A DNA stretch of 64,000 nt from Cryobacterium algoricola. Its GTDB lineage: Bacteria > Actinomycetota > Actinomycetes > Actinomycetales > Microbacteriaceae. Below the pieces are notes generated by a model. It made no database searches, was not told where the DNA came from, and was given only the letters and a program-made list of their open reading frames with translations. The stretch lies in contig NZ_SOFG01000009.1 in NCBI RefSeq assembly GCF_004402485.1, positions 140,247-204,246 on the forward strand, written 5' to 3'. A program made the translations under genes and the position numbers. Shown here one piece after another: positions 26,920-34,620 of this stretch. How positions within the stretch are numbered: position 1 is the first letter of the stretch; the number at the start of each line of letters is the position of its first letter.

Positions 26920-27186
26920 TCAGAGCGTGGAGCCCACGTCGAGCAGGAAATTGACCCAGGCGACGCCGGAGCCCGCGAGGGCCGCCGCGCCGCAGGCGGC
27001 CCAGAGCCCGTGCCGGGCTCGCGTGGCGGTCTGAAAGTTGCCGTTGGCGGAGGCGAGCGCCCAGGTGACTCCGCTGATGATCATCATGAGCACCGCGATG
27101 ATGAGCACGAACGTCAGCAGCGCGCCGACGATGCTTTGCAACTGCTCAGCGCCTCCGACGGCGCCGAAGTCGGGAAAGATGCTCAT
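26920..27186 (-). CDS. DUF6112-like VirB2-type small membrane subunit, copy B
   Basis: An 88-residue paralogue of the protein at 18168-18437, with the same two-helix layout: QLQSIVGALLTFVLIIAVLM and GLWAACGAAALAGSGVAWVN around a polar loop with basic residues. It is probably a structural subunit of the transfer apparatus. ATG at 27186 is preceded by AAAGGGCGG. It lies directly downstream of the M23 hydrolase gene; in the intact operon it would be followed by copy A and TrbL. Confidence 0.75.
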   Translation of the reverse strand: MSIFPDFGAVGGAEQLQSIVGALLTFVLIIAVLMMIISGVTWALASANGNFQTATRARHGLWAACGAAALAGSGVAWVNFLLDVGSTL

Positions 27187-27205
27187 CTCATTCCGCCCTT
27201 TCAGG

Positions 27206-28354
27206 TCAGCATTCGGCCGAGGCGGCCTCGGCTTGGGTCAGGTCGGTGGCGCCGTGCGCGGTGAGCCAGTCCACTGCATTGACGGCGGGATTGCCCGCCC
27301 CACCCGGATGGATCTCGATGTGGAGGTGTGGTCCGGTCGACTTGCCTGCGGAGCCGACGTCACCGATGTGCTGGCCGGCGGCCACGCTGTCACCCGCAGC
27401 GACGTGAATTCCACTGTCGTACATGTGCGCGTAGTACGACGTGACTCGCTCGCCGCCGACCGTGTGCTCGATGGTGATCAGGCCGCCGTAGGTGCCCCGT
27501 TGCGCGGCGAAGCTGACGACACCGTCGGCGATCGCGAGGATGGGTGTGTCCGCTGGCGCGGCGAGGTCGCTGCCCGCATGGAACGCTCGAGCGCCCGTGT
27601 AGGGGTCGGTCCGCCATCCGAAGCTGTCGGTGTTCGTGTACGTGCCTGTAGGAAGCGGGAACACGACGCGCGATGTCTCGGGAACGGTCGGTTCGGTACC
27701 GGCCGCGCTCGCCGGCTGCGCCCTTGTCAGCGCTGCAAGAATCGAGTCAGCGACGGGCTGGTAGTTCTGGTACCGGTCCGGGAAGGCACTGACTTCGACG
27801 GCCTGTGCCGCAGCGCCCGGGTCTAGCAGCTGCCAACCAGCGATATCGAGCAGCCCGCGGGGCGATCCTGCGTTCGGGCCGGAGGTCCCACCGAAGAACG
27901 CCCGCGCTTGGAACTGCGGGTCCATCAGCTCGGCGACCGTGCCCCATCCGGAGACCGGACGCATCTGGAAAAGCCCCAGGGAGTCGTGATCTGAACCGAC
28001 CCCATCGTTCGGGTAGCCCGTTGACTCCGGATACGCACCCGGGTTGGCGAGCATCCGCAGCGTTGATTCGGTGAGCGCGGCCATCAGTGCGATGAGCACT
28101 CCGTCGCGACCGACGCCGACCGTCCGCGCGCCAACCGCGATGATTGTTCCAGCATGGGTCAGCTGCTGCCTGTCCAGGGCTATCGTTCGGCCGTCTCGAG
28201 TTTGGGCCGTGAAGGAGTCGGGAATGCTGCCGACAACAAGCGATCCCGATCCGCACGAGTTCGCACCAGGAATCATGAGAGCGGCCACGCCTACCACGCC
28301 GGCCAGCGGGCCGGCGAGCACAAGCGCCAAGAACAGGGCGATGAGCCTTTTCAT
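27206..28354 (-). CDS. secreted M23 endopeptidase/transglycosylase-like cell-wall hydrolase
   Basis: A 382-residue exported enzyme that should open peptidoglycan for the conjugation channel (VirB1-like role). Seen: signal peptide or anchor MKRLIALFLALVLAGPLAGV; a lysozyme-like segment with ALMAALTESTLRML and DSLGLFQMRPVSGWGT; then a LytM/M23 domain with the zinc ligands in FHAGSDLAAP and GPHLHIEIHPGG and the conserved ADGVVSFAAQRGTYGGLITI. The two-enzyme architecture is typical of actinobacterial conjugation operons. It is 19 bases upstream of the VirB2-like copy B. Confidence 0.88.
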   Translation of the reverse strand: MKRLIALFLALVLAGPLAGVVGVAALMIPGANSCGSGSLVVGSIPDSFTAQTRDGRTIALDRQQLTHAGTIIAVGARTVGVGRDGVLIALMAALTESTLRMLANPGAYPESTGYPNDGVGSDHDSLGLFQMRPVSGWGTVAELMDPQFQARAFFGGTSGPNAGSPRGLLDIAGWQLLDPGAAAQAVEVSAFPDRYQNYQPVADSILAALTRAQPASAAGTEPTVPETSRVVFPLPTGTYTNTDSFGWRTDPYTGARAFHAGSDLAAPADTPILAIADGVVSFAAQRGTYGGLITIEHTVGGERVTSYYAHMYDSGIHVAAGDSVAAGQHIGDVGSAGKSTGPHLHIEIHPGGAGNPAVNAVDWLTAHGATDLTQAEAASAEC

Positions 28355-28363
28355 CGCGTGTCT

Positions 28364-29023
28364 TTACTCGAGGGGCCGGTCTAGCTGCGAGATACGAAGG
28401 AGACTGCACGGCTTCTGGTCTGGGCACGCGATGAAGATCGTGAACGTGACTCTCCGTTCTGTGCGAACGACTTCGGTGTCCCACGTGCCTACTCGATGAC
28501 GAGTACCGACCACTGTGAATGCGGACGCGCCGGGCGGAATCTGCCCTGCTGTCGCCTGCGCTTGCGCGGTCGACCAGACAGCGGGCACGGATACCGATTC
28601 GAGTTCGAGCCACTGCCGGGTGCCATATGCGCTGAGTTGCTTCCACGACTCGCCTCCAGGGAGGTAGCCCCGAACATCCGCTGCCACAGCAGCCGCTTCG
28701 TCCGCATCGGCGACGTCGACCAACTTCTGCACCCAGGAGGAGAGGCCACCGGGGTCGCGCGTGTCCCACGTGAACAGAGAACGCGCGACGCTGCGGGCAA
28801 AGAGCTCCGGGGTTGACGTCACGAGCACCTGTTGCGGCTGGCCGGCTTGGGACCGAGTCATCGGCGTCGGCAAGACGGATGCTGCGGGCACCGGCCGCTC
28901 GGACTGGCTTACTTGAGCCGGTCCCCTGAGCAGTCCGTATACGCCGATGATTGCGACCAGGATCAGGGCGACGCCGCTGCCGACGATCGCGACGACAAGG
29001 CGGCGCCGGTGTGCGAATCGCAT
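28364..29023 (-). CDS. bitopic conjugation protein (TcpC/VirB8-like position)
   Basis: A 219-residue protein with a basic N-terminus, one membrane helix (LVVAIVGSGVALILVAIIGV) and an extracytoplasmic domain with two Cys (IACPDQKPCSLL) that may form a disulfide. The single-helix-plus-external-domain topology and gene position fit the VirB8/TcpC role of scaffolding the channel, but sequence similarity was not evident by eye. ATG at 29023 has GAGGAGACC at good spacing. It lies between parB and the M23 gene. Confidence 0.6.
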   Translation of the reverse strand: MRFAHRRRLVVAIVGSGVALILVAIIGVYGLLRGPAQVSQSERPVPAASVLPTPMTRSQAGQPQQVLVTSTPELFARSVARSLFTWDTRDPGGLSSWVQKLVDVADADEAAAVAADVRGYLPGGESWKQLSAYGTRQWLELESVSVPAVWSTAQAQATAGQIPPGASAFTVVGTRHRVGTWDTEVVRTERRVTFTIFIACPDQKPCSLLRISQLDRPLE

Positions 29024-29067
29024 CGTGGTCTCCTCAAGTCCAGATATGAGGCTCGTCATCCGGAAGT

Positions 29068-30114
29068 TCAACTGGTTGCCGACACCGGAGCCGCGCCGAG
29101 TGAGTCGTTGCGCAGCGATCGCAGCCGCTCGGCAAAGGCGATCGTGCCCGCGAGGGTCGCTTCAAACTGATCCCATTGCGCGTCGCTGAGTTCGGCAGCG
29201 ATCTCGGCGGAGTCGTAGCGGAGCCACCACTCGCCGAGGTCATTCCAGAGGAACACGAACGACCGAACAGGCAACTTCGAGTCAGGGGAGCCTGCTGGTC
29301 TGGCCTTCTTGGCTCGAGTCGCTGTCTTCGCGCGGGCGAGCGCTGCTCGGGCCAGTTGCTCGAGCTCGGCCTCCTTCGTCGTACCTCCAGCGGCGTGCGC
29401 CCAAGAGATGTCGTTTGACGAGGCATCTGGTGCCGGCGCCTCGAGTTGGGAGAATGCGAGCTGAGTGTTCATGCGGCGGTGCGCGGACGCAACCGAGCCT
29501 CCGCTCTGGATCGCCTCAAGCTCGGCCGTCGCGCTCTTGCGCAGCGTTTCGTCGAGACTTTCGTCTGCCGCGATCCGCTGGAGGTGTCCGATTCGCTCGA
29601 GCGTCGTATACGAGCGTTTTCCGGTCACGAGGAGTGCTGCTTGCGCACGGGCATAGCCATCGAGCGATGTCAACGGTGCTGCCACCGTGGCAGCACCGTC
29701 TGACCTGGACTTTCCTTGCTCCGAGCCGAACCGTGTTGCTTCCTGACGCCGCCGGGCGTCCTCTGCCAGAAGCATCTTCACTTCGCGATACAAGGCGGCC
29801 GCTTCGACCGGACTCAGCGCCTTGTGGAGCGCGTTGTCGTCCTGCTCCGCGAGCAACTGGGTCAGTCGTTCTGAGATGCCGGATCGAACCCAGACGTTGA
29901 GCTTGCGCACCCCGAGCTGCCGAAGTGCGGCCAGGCGACGGGCACCGCAAACTAGTGTGCCGTCGGGCGTCACCGTGATCGGCTGAAGCAGCCCTTGTCG
30001 CTCGATCGAGGCTGCGAGCGCTTCGATGTCGCCCAGGTCTGTGCGATGCCGCGAACCGATCCGGATGGAGTCGATGGACCGCTCCAGTTCGATGTGCCCT
30101 GGGGTGCTCGTCAT
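29068..30114 (-). CDS. parB: ParB-like partition/regulatory protein
   Basis: A 348-residue ParB/Spo0J-type protein. Seen: the ParB N-terminal domain with DLGDIEALAASIERQGLLQP, TLVCGARRLAALRQLGV (the GxRR nuclease/CTPase box), and HKALSPVEAAALYREV, followed by a helix-turn-helix-like middle part. A basic linker (ARAKTATRAKKARPAG) and a C-terminal helical domain follow. No ParA gene lies in the window, so it may regulate element maintenance or transfer rather than segregate alone. Its ATG overlaps the upstream stop by four bases. Confidence 0.88.
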   Translation of the reverse strand: MTSTPGHIELERSIDSIRIGSRHRTDLGDIEALAASIERQGLLQPITVTPDGTLVCGARRLAALRQLGVRKLNVWVRSGISERLTQLLAEQDDNALHKALSPVEAAALYREVKMLLAEDARRRQEATRFGSEQGKSRSDGAATVAAPLTSLDGYARAQAALLVTGKRSYTTLERIGHLQRIAADESLDETLRKSATAELEAIQSGGSVASAHRRMNTQLAFSQLEAPAPDASSNDISWAHAAGGTTKEAELEQLARAALARAKTATRAKKARPAGSPDSKLPVRSFVFLWNDLGEWWLRYDSAEIAAELSDAQWDQFEATLAGTIAFAERLRSLRNDSLGAAPVSATS

Positions 30115-30938
30115 GGTCGCACTCCCGGAGCGTTGACGACGATGTCGGCGACCAGGTCGTCGTCACGGAGAAGAGTGCGAAGCGTCTCGCCGACGAGCAG
30201 ACGAAGCAGGATGCCGCGACCGGCGGCTGTGTGCGCCTGCAGCGGGTTGCCGCAGCCCAACAGCGTCCGGAGCATCGTCATCCAGGCACGCTGTGGAACG
30301 TCGAGCATCGCCCGGGCGGCATAGTCGCGCCGCAGGGACTCGTAGGCCGAGGGCCGCGACGGCGCATCCGCGAGCCGGCCGCAGACGTACTCGACGCCAT
30401 CTCGAGCACGGTCTGTCGGCCAACCCAGCAGGGTGAACAACGAGATCGCGTCCTCGACCGCCGACTTCACCTCGACCTGCGGCCGCGCGTCGGTCTGCGC
30501 GTCGAGGGGAGCGATGCTGAACGCGGGGTGGTAGTCGGGGAGCGCGTGTTCGCGATCACTGAAGCGTTCGGCGTCATGGTAGCTCGAGACCCGGGGCCGT
30601 CGCGCTTGGTGCACCGAGCAGAGCAGCCCCTGCGCACGTTCCTCCGCGATGCAGGTCACCTGCACTGCTCGGGTGACGATCGCCCAGGGGTCGTTGGCAC
30701 GCAGCGTCGACGGAGCTCGCATCGCGTCGAACGCGGCCGCCGCGGCCTCCCAGGGATCCAACCGATGTTTGCGCGCCAGCGCCGCGTAGCGTCTGGCGGT
30801 GTACTGCATTAGTTCGCATGCCTCGGGGTCCGTTCGCCACCGGACCCCGTCATCCGCTTGAAGTCGGTTAAGCACCATCCGTAGGCCCTCGGAATCGTGG
30901 AACGTCCTCGAATCCGTATCCCGCTGCGTAGTCTCCAT
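30111..30938 (-). CDS. conserved hypothetical protein upstream of parB
   Basis: A 275-residue soluble, helix-rich protein with RYAALARKHRLDPWEAAAAA, DPWAIVTRAVQVTCIAEERA and LGWPTDRARDGVEYVCGRLA. Proteins of this type occur upstream of parB in actinobacterial integrative elements and may have a replication- or primase-associated role, but no catalytic motif is seen. ATG at 30938 has GGGAGGT at good spacing. The stop overlaps the parB start (ATGA), so expression is coupled. Confidence 0.6.
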   Translation of the reverse strand: METTQRDTDSRTFHDSEGLRMVLNRLQADDGVRWRTDPEACELMQYTARRYAALARKHRLDPWEAAAAAFDAMRAPSTLRANDPWAIVTRAVQVTCIAEERAQGLLCSVHQARRPRVSSYHDAERFSDREHALPDYHPAFSIAPLDAQTDARPQVEVKSAVEDAISLFTLLGWPTDRARDGVEYVCGRLADAPSRPSAYESLRRDYAARAMLDVPQRAWMTMLRTLLGCGNPLQAHTAAGRGILLRLLVGETLRTLLRDDDLVADIVVNAPGVRP

Positions 30939-30995
30939 CACGGCACCTCCCGTCGAATAGCTGTGTGTTGCCGTGTCCAACAGGATGCTCATGGG

Positions 30996-31397
30996 TCAGC
31001 TCCGTCCGAGTCCGTACCGCGAGAACTGGGGATGGTCGCCCACCGACCCGAATTCGGAGAGGGGAGGCAGCCGGTCAGCGCGTTCACGGATCGCCCGACG
31101 GGTGGTGGCAGGTGTCCGACGCATCCGCCGCGAGAGCTCGGCCTCGAAATCGATGCCGCGCCCAGCAATGCGCCCGCTGCCGCTGTTGAGCAGATCAGAG
31201 GCGCGAACCCAGACAATGCCGGGGCTGGAGACAAGCTGTCCCGGCATCCTGACCCCCGTCCGCGCATCCGTGGCACGGTCCGGCGGCAGCGCCGAAATTG
31301 GCGCCTTCTCGATGAGCAGCGGATGCGGTGAGCGCCTCTCGACGTCGGCTTCGACGGTCTCTGCCCGGTGTGACTCGTGGGAATCTTCTTCGTCCAT
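30996..31397 (-). CDS. small hypothetical protein of the replication module
   Basis: A 133-residue protein starting MDEEDSHESHRAETVEADVE, with an acidic N-terminus and a strongly basic C-terminal half (ELSRRMRRTPATTRRAIRER). The ATG at 31397 has AAGGAG ten bases upstream, which sets the start. No domain recognised; nucleic-acid binding is suggested by charge only. It lies between the primase-polymerase and the parB-upstream gene, same strand. Confidence 0.55.
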   Translation of the reverse strand: MDEEDSHESHRAETVEADVERRSPHPLLIEKAPISALPPDRATDARTGVRMPGQLVSSPGIVWVRASDLLNSGSGRIAGRGIDFEAELSRRMRRTPATTRRAIRERADRLPPLSEFGSVGDHPQFSRYGLGRS

Positions 31398-31486
31398 CGC
31401 GTGCACTCTCCTTCACCTTGGTCGTGTGAATAGCAGGAGCGACAACGCATTCCTGGACTCACGGCACGCGACCCCTGGATGTTCAT

Positions 31487-32404
31487 TTATGGCAGGCATG
31501 GCGCGTCGCCTCGCCTGCTTCCTGAGGCTGTTCGGCCGCATTCGGGCGCTCCTGGACCGCTGGGGTGGCCTGCGGCGACCTTCCGGCTCGCGGAGCTGAT
31601 GGTCGCGGTGATCTCCCATTCCGGGAGGCCGGCGGTCTGCGCGGCCGGGGCGAGTGCTGCTTCGACGGCCGCCGTCGCGAAGCCGGCCTCGGTCAGTCGG
31701 CACGCCGCCCAGAACAGCCCGCGGTTCCGCTCGCCTTCCTGCAGCTTGCCCACCCAGCGCGCGAGCCGACTCGGCTCAGACGTAGTGGCCGGGGCCGGTC
31801 GCGCTGTTCGCGTCGCCCGAGGGTCGATGAGGGTGCGCAGTGCGACGGCGTCAACAGCCTTGGCATCGGCGGCAGACAGCGAGAACAGGCGATAGCTGGT
31901 TCGTTCGTTGTTGGTCGACAGGGTCGAGGGAGGCACGACGACGTAGCCGCCGGTCCCGCGGAAGTCGATGTGAGCGGCCGCGGCCTGCCAGCAGCGTTGC
32001 GGCCGGGTCTCGCTCGCCGGGAAGTAGACGTGCATTCCCCCGGACGGAGTGCGCACCCGAGCGAGCTCCCCGTCAACCAGCCCGGCGACGCTGGCCCGCT
32101 CGAACGCAGCGAATCCCGAATCCGTGCTCGTCACGTCGATGTCGACGACGTCGATGCCCGATCTGCTGCCCGTCGGCATTCCGAGGTTCGCGCCCGGCCA
32201 CCGTTCCCACCACGCACGCACCTGGCCGAAATCACAGCTCGAGTCGTGGAAGCCCGCCGCGGTGAGCGGGCGCTTGCCGTTCCGTGCACACGGAAAGATC
32301 GGGATGCCCGCTTCGGCGAAGGCGAGCGCGGCGTCCCGGGCCGGGAGTCGGCTCGTGGCCAGGAGCACCCCAGCGATACCCATCAAATGCGGCTTCGTTG
32401 ACAC
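31487..32404 (-). CDS. bifunctional primase-polymerase (prim-pol) domain protein
   Basis: A 305-residue protein with the archaeo-eukaryotic-type primase fold: GIPIFPCARNGKRPLTAAGF, RWPGANLGMPTGSRSGIDVV followed by VDIDV (metal-binding Asp pair), RVRTPSGGMHVYFPA, and HIDFRGTGGYVVVPPSTL. After about residue 200 comes a short helical region; no helicase is fused. It probably primes or initiates replication of the excised element. The GTG at 32404 (SD-like AAGGTGAT) or at 32413 is the likely start. Its promoter region contains the operator array shared with the divergent XRE operon. Confidence 0.85.
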   Translation of the reverse strand: MSTKPHLMGIAGVLLATSRLPARDAALAFAEAGIPIFPCARNGKRPLTAAGFHDSSCDFGQVRAWWERWPGANLGMPTGSRSGIDVVDIDVTSTDSGFAAFERASVAGLVDGELARVRTPSGGMHVYFPASETRPQRCWQAAAAHIDFRGTGGYVVVPPSTLSTNNERTSYRLFSLSAADAKAVDAVALRTLIDPRATRTARPAPATTSEPSRLARWVGKLQEGERNRGLFWAACRLTEAGFATAAVEAALAPAAQTAGLPEWEITATISSASRKVAAGHPSGPGAPECGRTASGSRRGDAPCLP

Positions 32405-32499
32405 GTCGATCACCTTTCCGCCTGACTGCCACGCAATCGCGATGGCTGACACAGAGGTGCGCTCGTCGTGCCAGGCCGCACGGCGAGGAAGCGGGAGCA

Positions 32500-32622
32500 T
32501 TGAGCATGCTCAAATTTGTGATTCGCGATTCGGTTTACCACCCGATTTGAGCATGCGCAACCCTTGCGTTGGTCATGCTCAACGAGTAGATTGGGCACTC
32601 TCAACGGGCCGAGCATGCGCTT
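32500..32622. promoter_or_regulatory. operator array of TTGAGCATGCTCAA-type boxes
   Basis: The divergent region between the primase-polymerase and the XRE gene carries a perfect palindrome TTGAGCATGCTCAA (32500-32513), a one-off copy TTGAGCATGCGCAA (32547-32560), a half-site CATGCTCAA (32574-32582) lying between the -35 and -10 of the XRE promoter, and GAGCATGCGC (32611-32620). Repeated operators of this type are expected for the XRE regulator encoded alongside. They could silence both the conjugation/replication operon and the regulator itself until ImmA cleaves the repressor. Confidence 0.7.
32564..32592 (+). promoter_or_regulatory. promoter of the XRE/ImmA operon
   Basis: TTGCGT (-35) and TAGATT (-10) separated by 17 bases. 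The third operator half-site lies in the spacer, so a bound repressor would block polymerase. The predicted start is about 65 bases before the XRE ATG. Confidence 0.6.
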
Positions 32623-32664
32623 CTTGAGTACGTCTTGCCCGGCTCGGGGCGAAAGGTTTTGCAG

Positions 32665-33135
32665 ATGACCGAAGACGAGAGCAACACCGCCGCGGAAGAC
32701 CTCGCGAAGCGTCTCCGGCTGCTGCTCGACGTCGTCGACGCCGAGACCGGCACCGAGCCGACCTTCACCCAGATCGCTCGATTCCTTGAGGGGCGGGGCA
32801 TGAACCTCTCGAGGTCGCGGTGGACCTACATGGTGAACGGCCACCGATACGTGCAAGACCGGCCACTCTTCGAGGGCCTCGCCGCGTTCTTCGACGTTGA
32901 CCCCGGGTTCCTGGCTGGCGACGCCGGCGCGGAGACCCCGGCAAAAGTGAGCGCCCAACTCGATCTCGTGCGCGCAATGCGCAATGCGCGAGTCAAGACG
33001 TATGCCGCTCGCACCCTCGGAGACATCTCTCCCAACGCGCTCCAGGCAATCAGCAGATTCCTGGATGCGGAGATGTCGCCGACGTCTCCCGGGGCGCGCG
33101 ACCACATCGCGGACGTTGGAGCCACTGACACGTAG
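32665..33135 (+). CDS. XRE-family transcriptional regulator (element master repressor candidate)
   Basis: A 156-residue protein with a helix-turn-helix: PTFTQIARFLEGRGMNLSRS, then RWTYMVNGHRYVQDRPLFEG and LAAFFDVDPGFLAG, as in Cro/CI-like regulators with a YxxxG turn. A helical C-terminal half probably dimerises. ATG at 32665 with AAAGG nine bases upstream. The adjacent ImmA/IrrE metallopeptidase gene suggests the pairing known from ICEBs1, where ImmA cleaves the repressor ImmR to trigger excision and transfer. The TTGAGCATGC-type array upstream is its likely operator. Confidence 0.82.
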   Translation: MTEDESNTAAEDLAKRLRLLLDVVDAETGTEPTFTQIARFLEGRGMNLSRSRWTYMVNGHRYVQDRPLFEGLAAFFDVDPGFLAGDAGAETPAKVSAQLDLVRAMRNARVKTYAARTLGDISPNALQAISRFLDAEMSPTSPGARDHIADVGATDT

Positions 33136-33154
33136 GAGGGGAAGTGACGAGGCC

Positions 33155-33619
33155 GTGAACAATGACGTAAGCGCTTCGGCGGCTGTTGCCGCACTTGACC
33201 TTGGGGAGACGTTCACCTTCGACGAACTCGTCAGCGCCGTGCAACGACGACGGCGTCGTCGACTTCGAATCGTCGAGCTCGTGGACCTCGGTGATCACGA
33301 CGGCCTGTGTGCCGTTTGGCTCATGACGGACGGCGAGGATCTCGTACTCCACGCGCACAGCGATTCGGCTCTGCATCGGCAGCAGTTCGTGCTGCACGAA
33401 CTAGCGCACATGATCCTCGGCCACAATTTCGACGATGATCCTGAAGCACCCGACTTCCTGCTGCCCGACATCCCGAGGAACACCCGGAGACGGCTGCTTA
33501 GACGCCAAGATCTCGACACTGTGGAAGAGGTCGTTGCAGAAACGCTCGCCGATCATCTCGCCGCAGCAATCAGGGGATCGGCGATGCTCCGCTCCCGGTA
33601 CCTGGAGATCTTCGGGTGA
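33155..33619 (+). CDS. ImmA/IrrE-family metallopeptidase
   Basis: A 154-residue zinc protease of the ImmA/IrrE type. Seen: the zinc-binding motif HELAHMILGH (HExxH near 78) in the expected context after RQQFVLHELAH, and the downstream acidic helix TVEEVVAETLADHLAAAIRG that supplies the third ligand. It is expected to inactivate the XRE repressor. GTG start at 33155, with only a weak ribosome site. The stop overlaps the next gene by four bases (GTGA), so the four genes 32665-35795 form one operon. Confidence 0.85.
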   Translation: MNNDVSASAAVAALDLGETFTFDELVSAVQRRRRRRLRIVELVDLGDHDGLCAVWLMTDGEDLVLHAHSDSALHRQQFVLHELAHMILGHNFDDDPEAPDFLLPDIPRNTRRRLLRRQDLDTVEEVVAETLADHLAAAIRGSAMLRSRYLEIFG

Positions 33620-34620
33620 CTGCCATCCTCGTATCCGCCCTCATGTGGCTGCTCGTCGCGAGCCTGCTCATCCTGCGGCGAGGTCGAGCCGAGCGCAACA
33701 TCAGCTACGCCGCGCTGACGATCGCGATCGCGATGACGCTGAACGTCGACCCGGTCTACCGGGCGCTCGACGGACACGCTGGCGGCAGCAACGTCGTGAC
33801 TCTCATGGCAGATGTCGCGTTGATGGTCGGTGTGTTCTTCCTCGGTCGCGGAGTGATGAAGGCTTCGGAGCAACAACCGTGGGCAGAGCGGATCGCGCTC
33901 GGCCGGTTCGCGCTCATGGCCGCACTCGTCGGCGTGGTCGTCGCCTTCGTCCTCATCGAGCGTGGGACCACCACCACCAACTTCATGCTGGACCTCGGTG
34001 CGCAACCCGCCGCGGCCGCTTACTCCATGGTCCAATTTCTCTACTACGGAGTCGTCCTCACCGCGATGGCCTCGCTCGCTGTGCGGCAGCTTCGAAGCAG
34101 CAAAGGTGCCCAGCGCCTACCACCGGTCTTTCTGATCATTGGAAGCAGCTTCGGGGTCGTGCTGAGCGTCACCGTCTTCATCATGGACATCGCACATGTG
34201 ATCGGTAATCTGCGCGTCATGGCAACCGTCGGCGTTGCGTACGGACCGGTGTTTCTCTTGACCATCTCCTTCCTCTGCCTCGGATTCGCCGGCGAGCCCG
34301 CAGCCCGCATGTTGCAGGCGCGCGCTCGTGATCGGAAAACCCGGATGCTCGTCAATGACCTCGCGCCGATCTGGGCCGAAGCGACAAAGCTCCGTCCGGG
34401 AATCAGCCAAGACGAGCGCTCGCCCTTCCTCGCCCACGAGCCTGAATCACTGCTACATCGTCAGATTGTCGAGATCCGCGACGCGATGATCGACACACGA
34501 GTGTCGTTTGACGTGGGCGATCAGGACCGAAAAAGGATCGAGCGAGCCGAACGTCACTTGCTCGGAGCCAGGTCGACCGATTCGGCATCGACGGCTCCGT
34601 CGGCGTCGGCCGCAGAATGA
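33616..34620 (+). CDS. DUF6545/MAB_1171c-type membrane protein
   Basis: A 334-residue protein with about seven membrane helices in the first 240 residues (AILVSALMWLLVASLLILRR; VVTLMADVALMVGVFFLGRG; VFLIIGSSFGVVLSVTVFIM and others), then a cytoplasmic tail with ARMLQARARDRKTRMLVNDL and EIRDAMIDTRVSFDVGDQDR. This is the layout of the MAB_1171c/DUF6545 family, often paired with XRE/ImmA genes in actinobacteria. It may sense an extracellular or membrane signal and pass it to ImmA; that is inference from gene order. Confidence 0.75.
   Translation: MTAILVSALMWLLVASLLILRRGRAERNISYAALTIAIAMTLNVDPVYRALDGHAGGSNVVTLMADVALMVGVFFLGRGVMKASEQQPWAERIALGRFALMAALVGVVVAFVLIERGTTTTNFMLDLGAQPAAAAYSMVQFLYYGVVLTAMASLAVRQLRSSKGAQRLPPVFLIIGSSFGVVLSVTVFIMDIAHVIGNLRVMATVGVAYGPVFLLTISFLCLGFAGEPAARMLQARARDRKTRMLVNDLAPIWAEATKLRPGISQDERSPFLAHEPESLLHRQIVEIRDAMIDTRVSFDVGDQDRKRIERAERHLLGARSTDSASTAPSASAAE

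Larger units (their letters stand above)
1538..32404. mobile_element. integrated conjugative element (tRNA-anchored), right end not located
   Basis: The unit is defined by the tRNA junction on the left, the excisionase-like gene and integrase at 1709-3243, and the conjugation and replication operon running on the minus strand from 32404 down to 9201. The XRE/ImmA operon (32665-35795) and the resolvase block (35941-38288) probably belong to it as well. The end given is the start of the primase-polymerase gene, the last certain element function. Recognised parts: coupling protein, VirB4 ATPase, SCO6880, TrbL/VirB6, VirB2-like subunits, M23 cell-wall hydrolase, ParB, SSB, primase. No relaxase gene was recognised. 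Accessory genes lie at 3325-9200 and 18438-26919. Confidence 0.8.
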
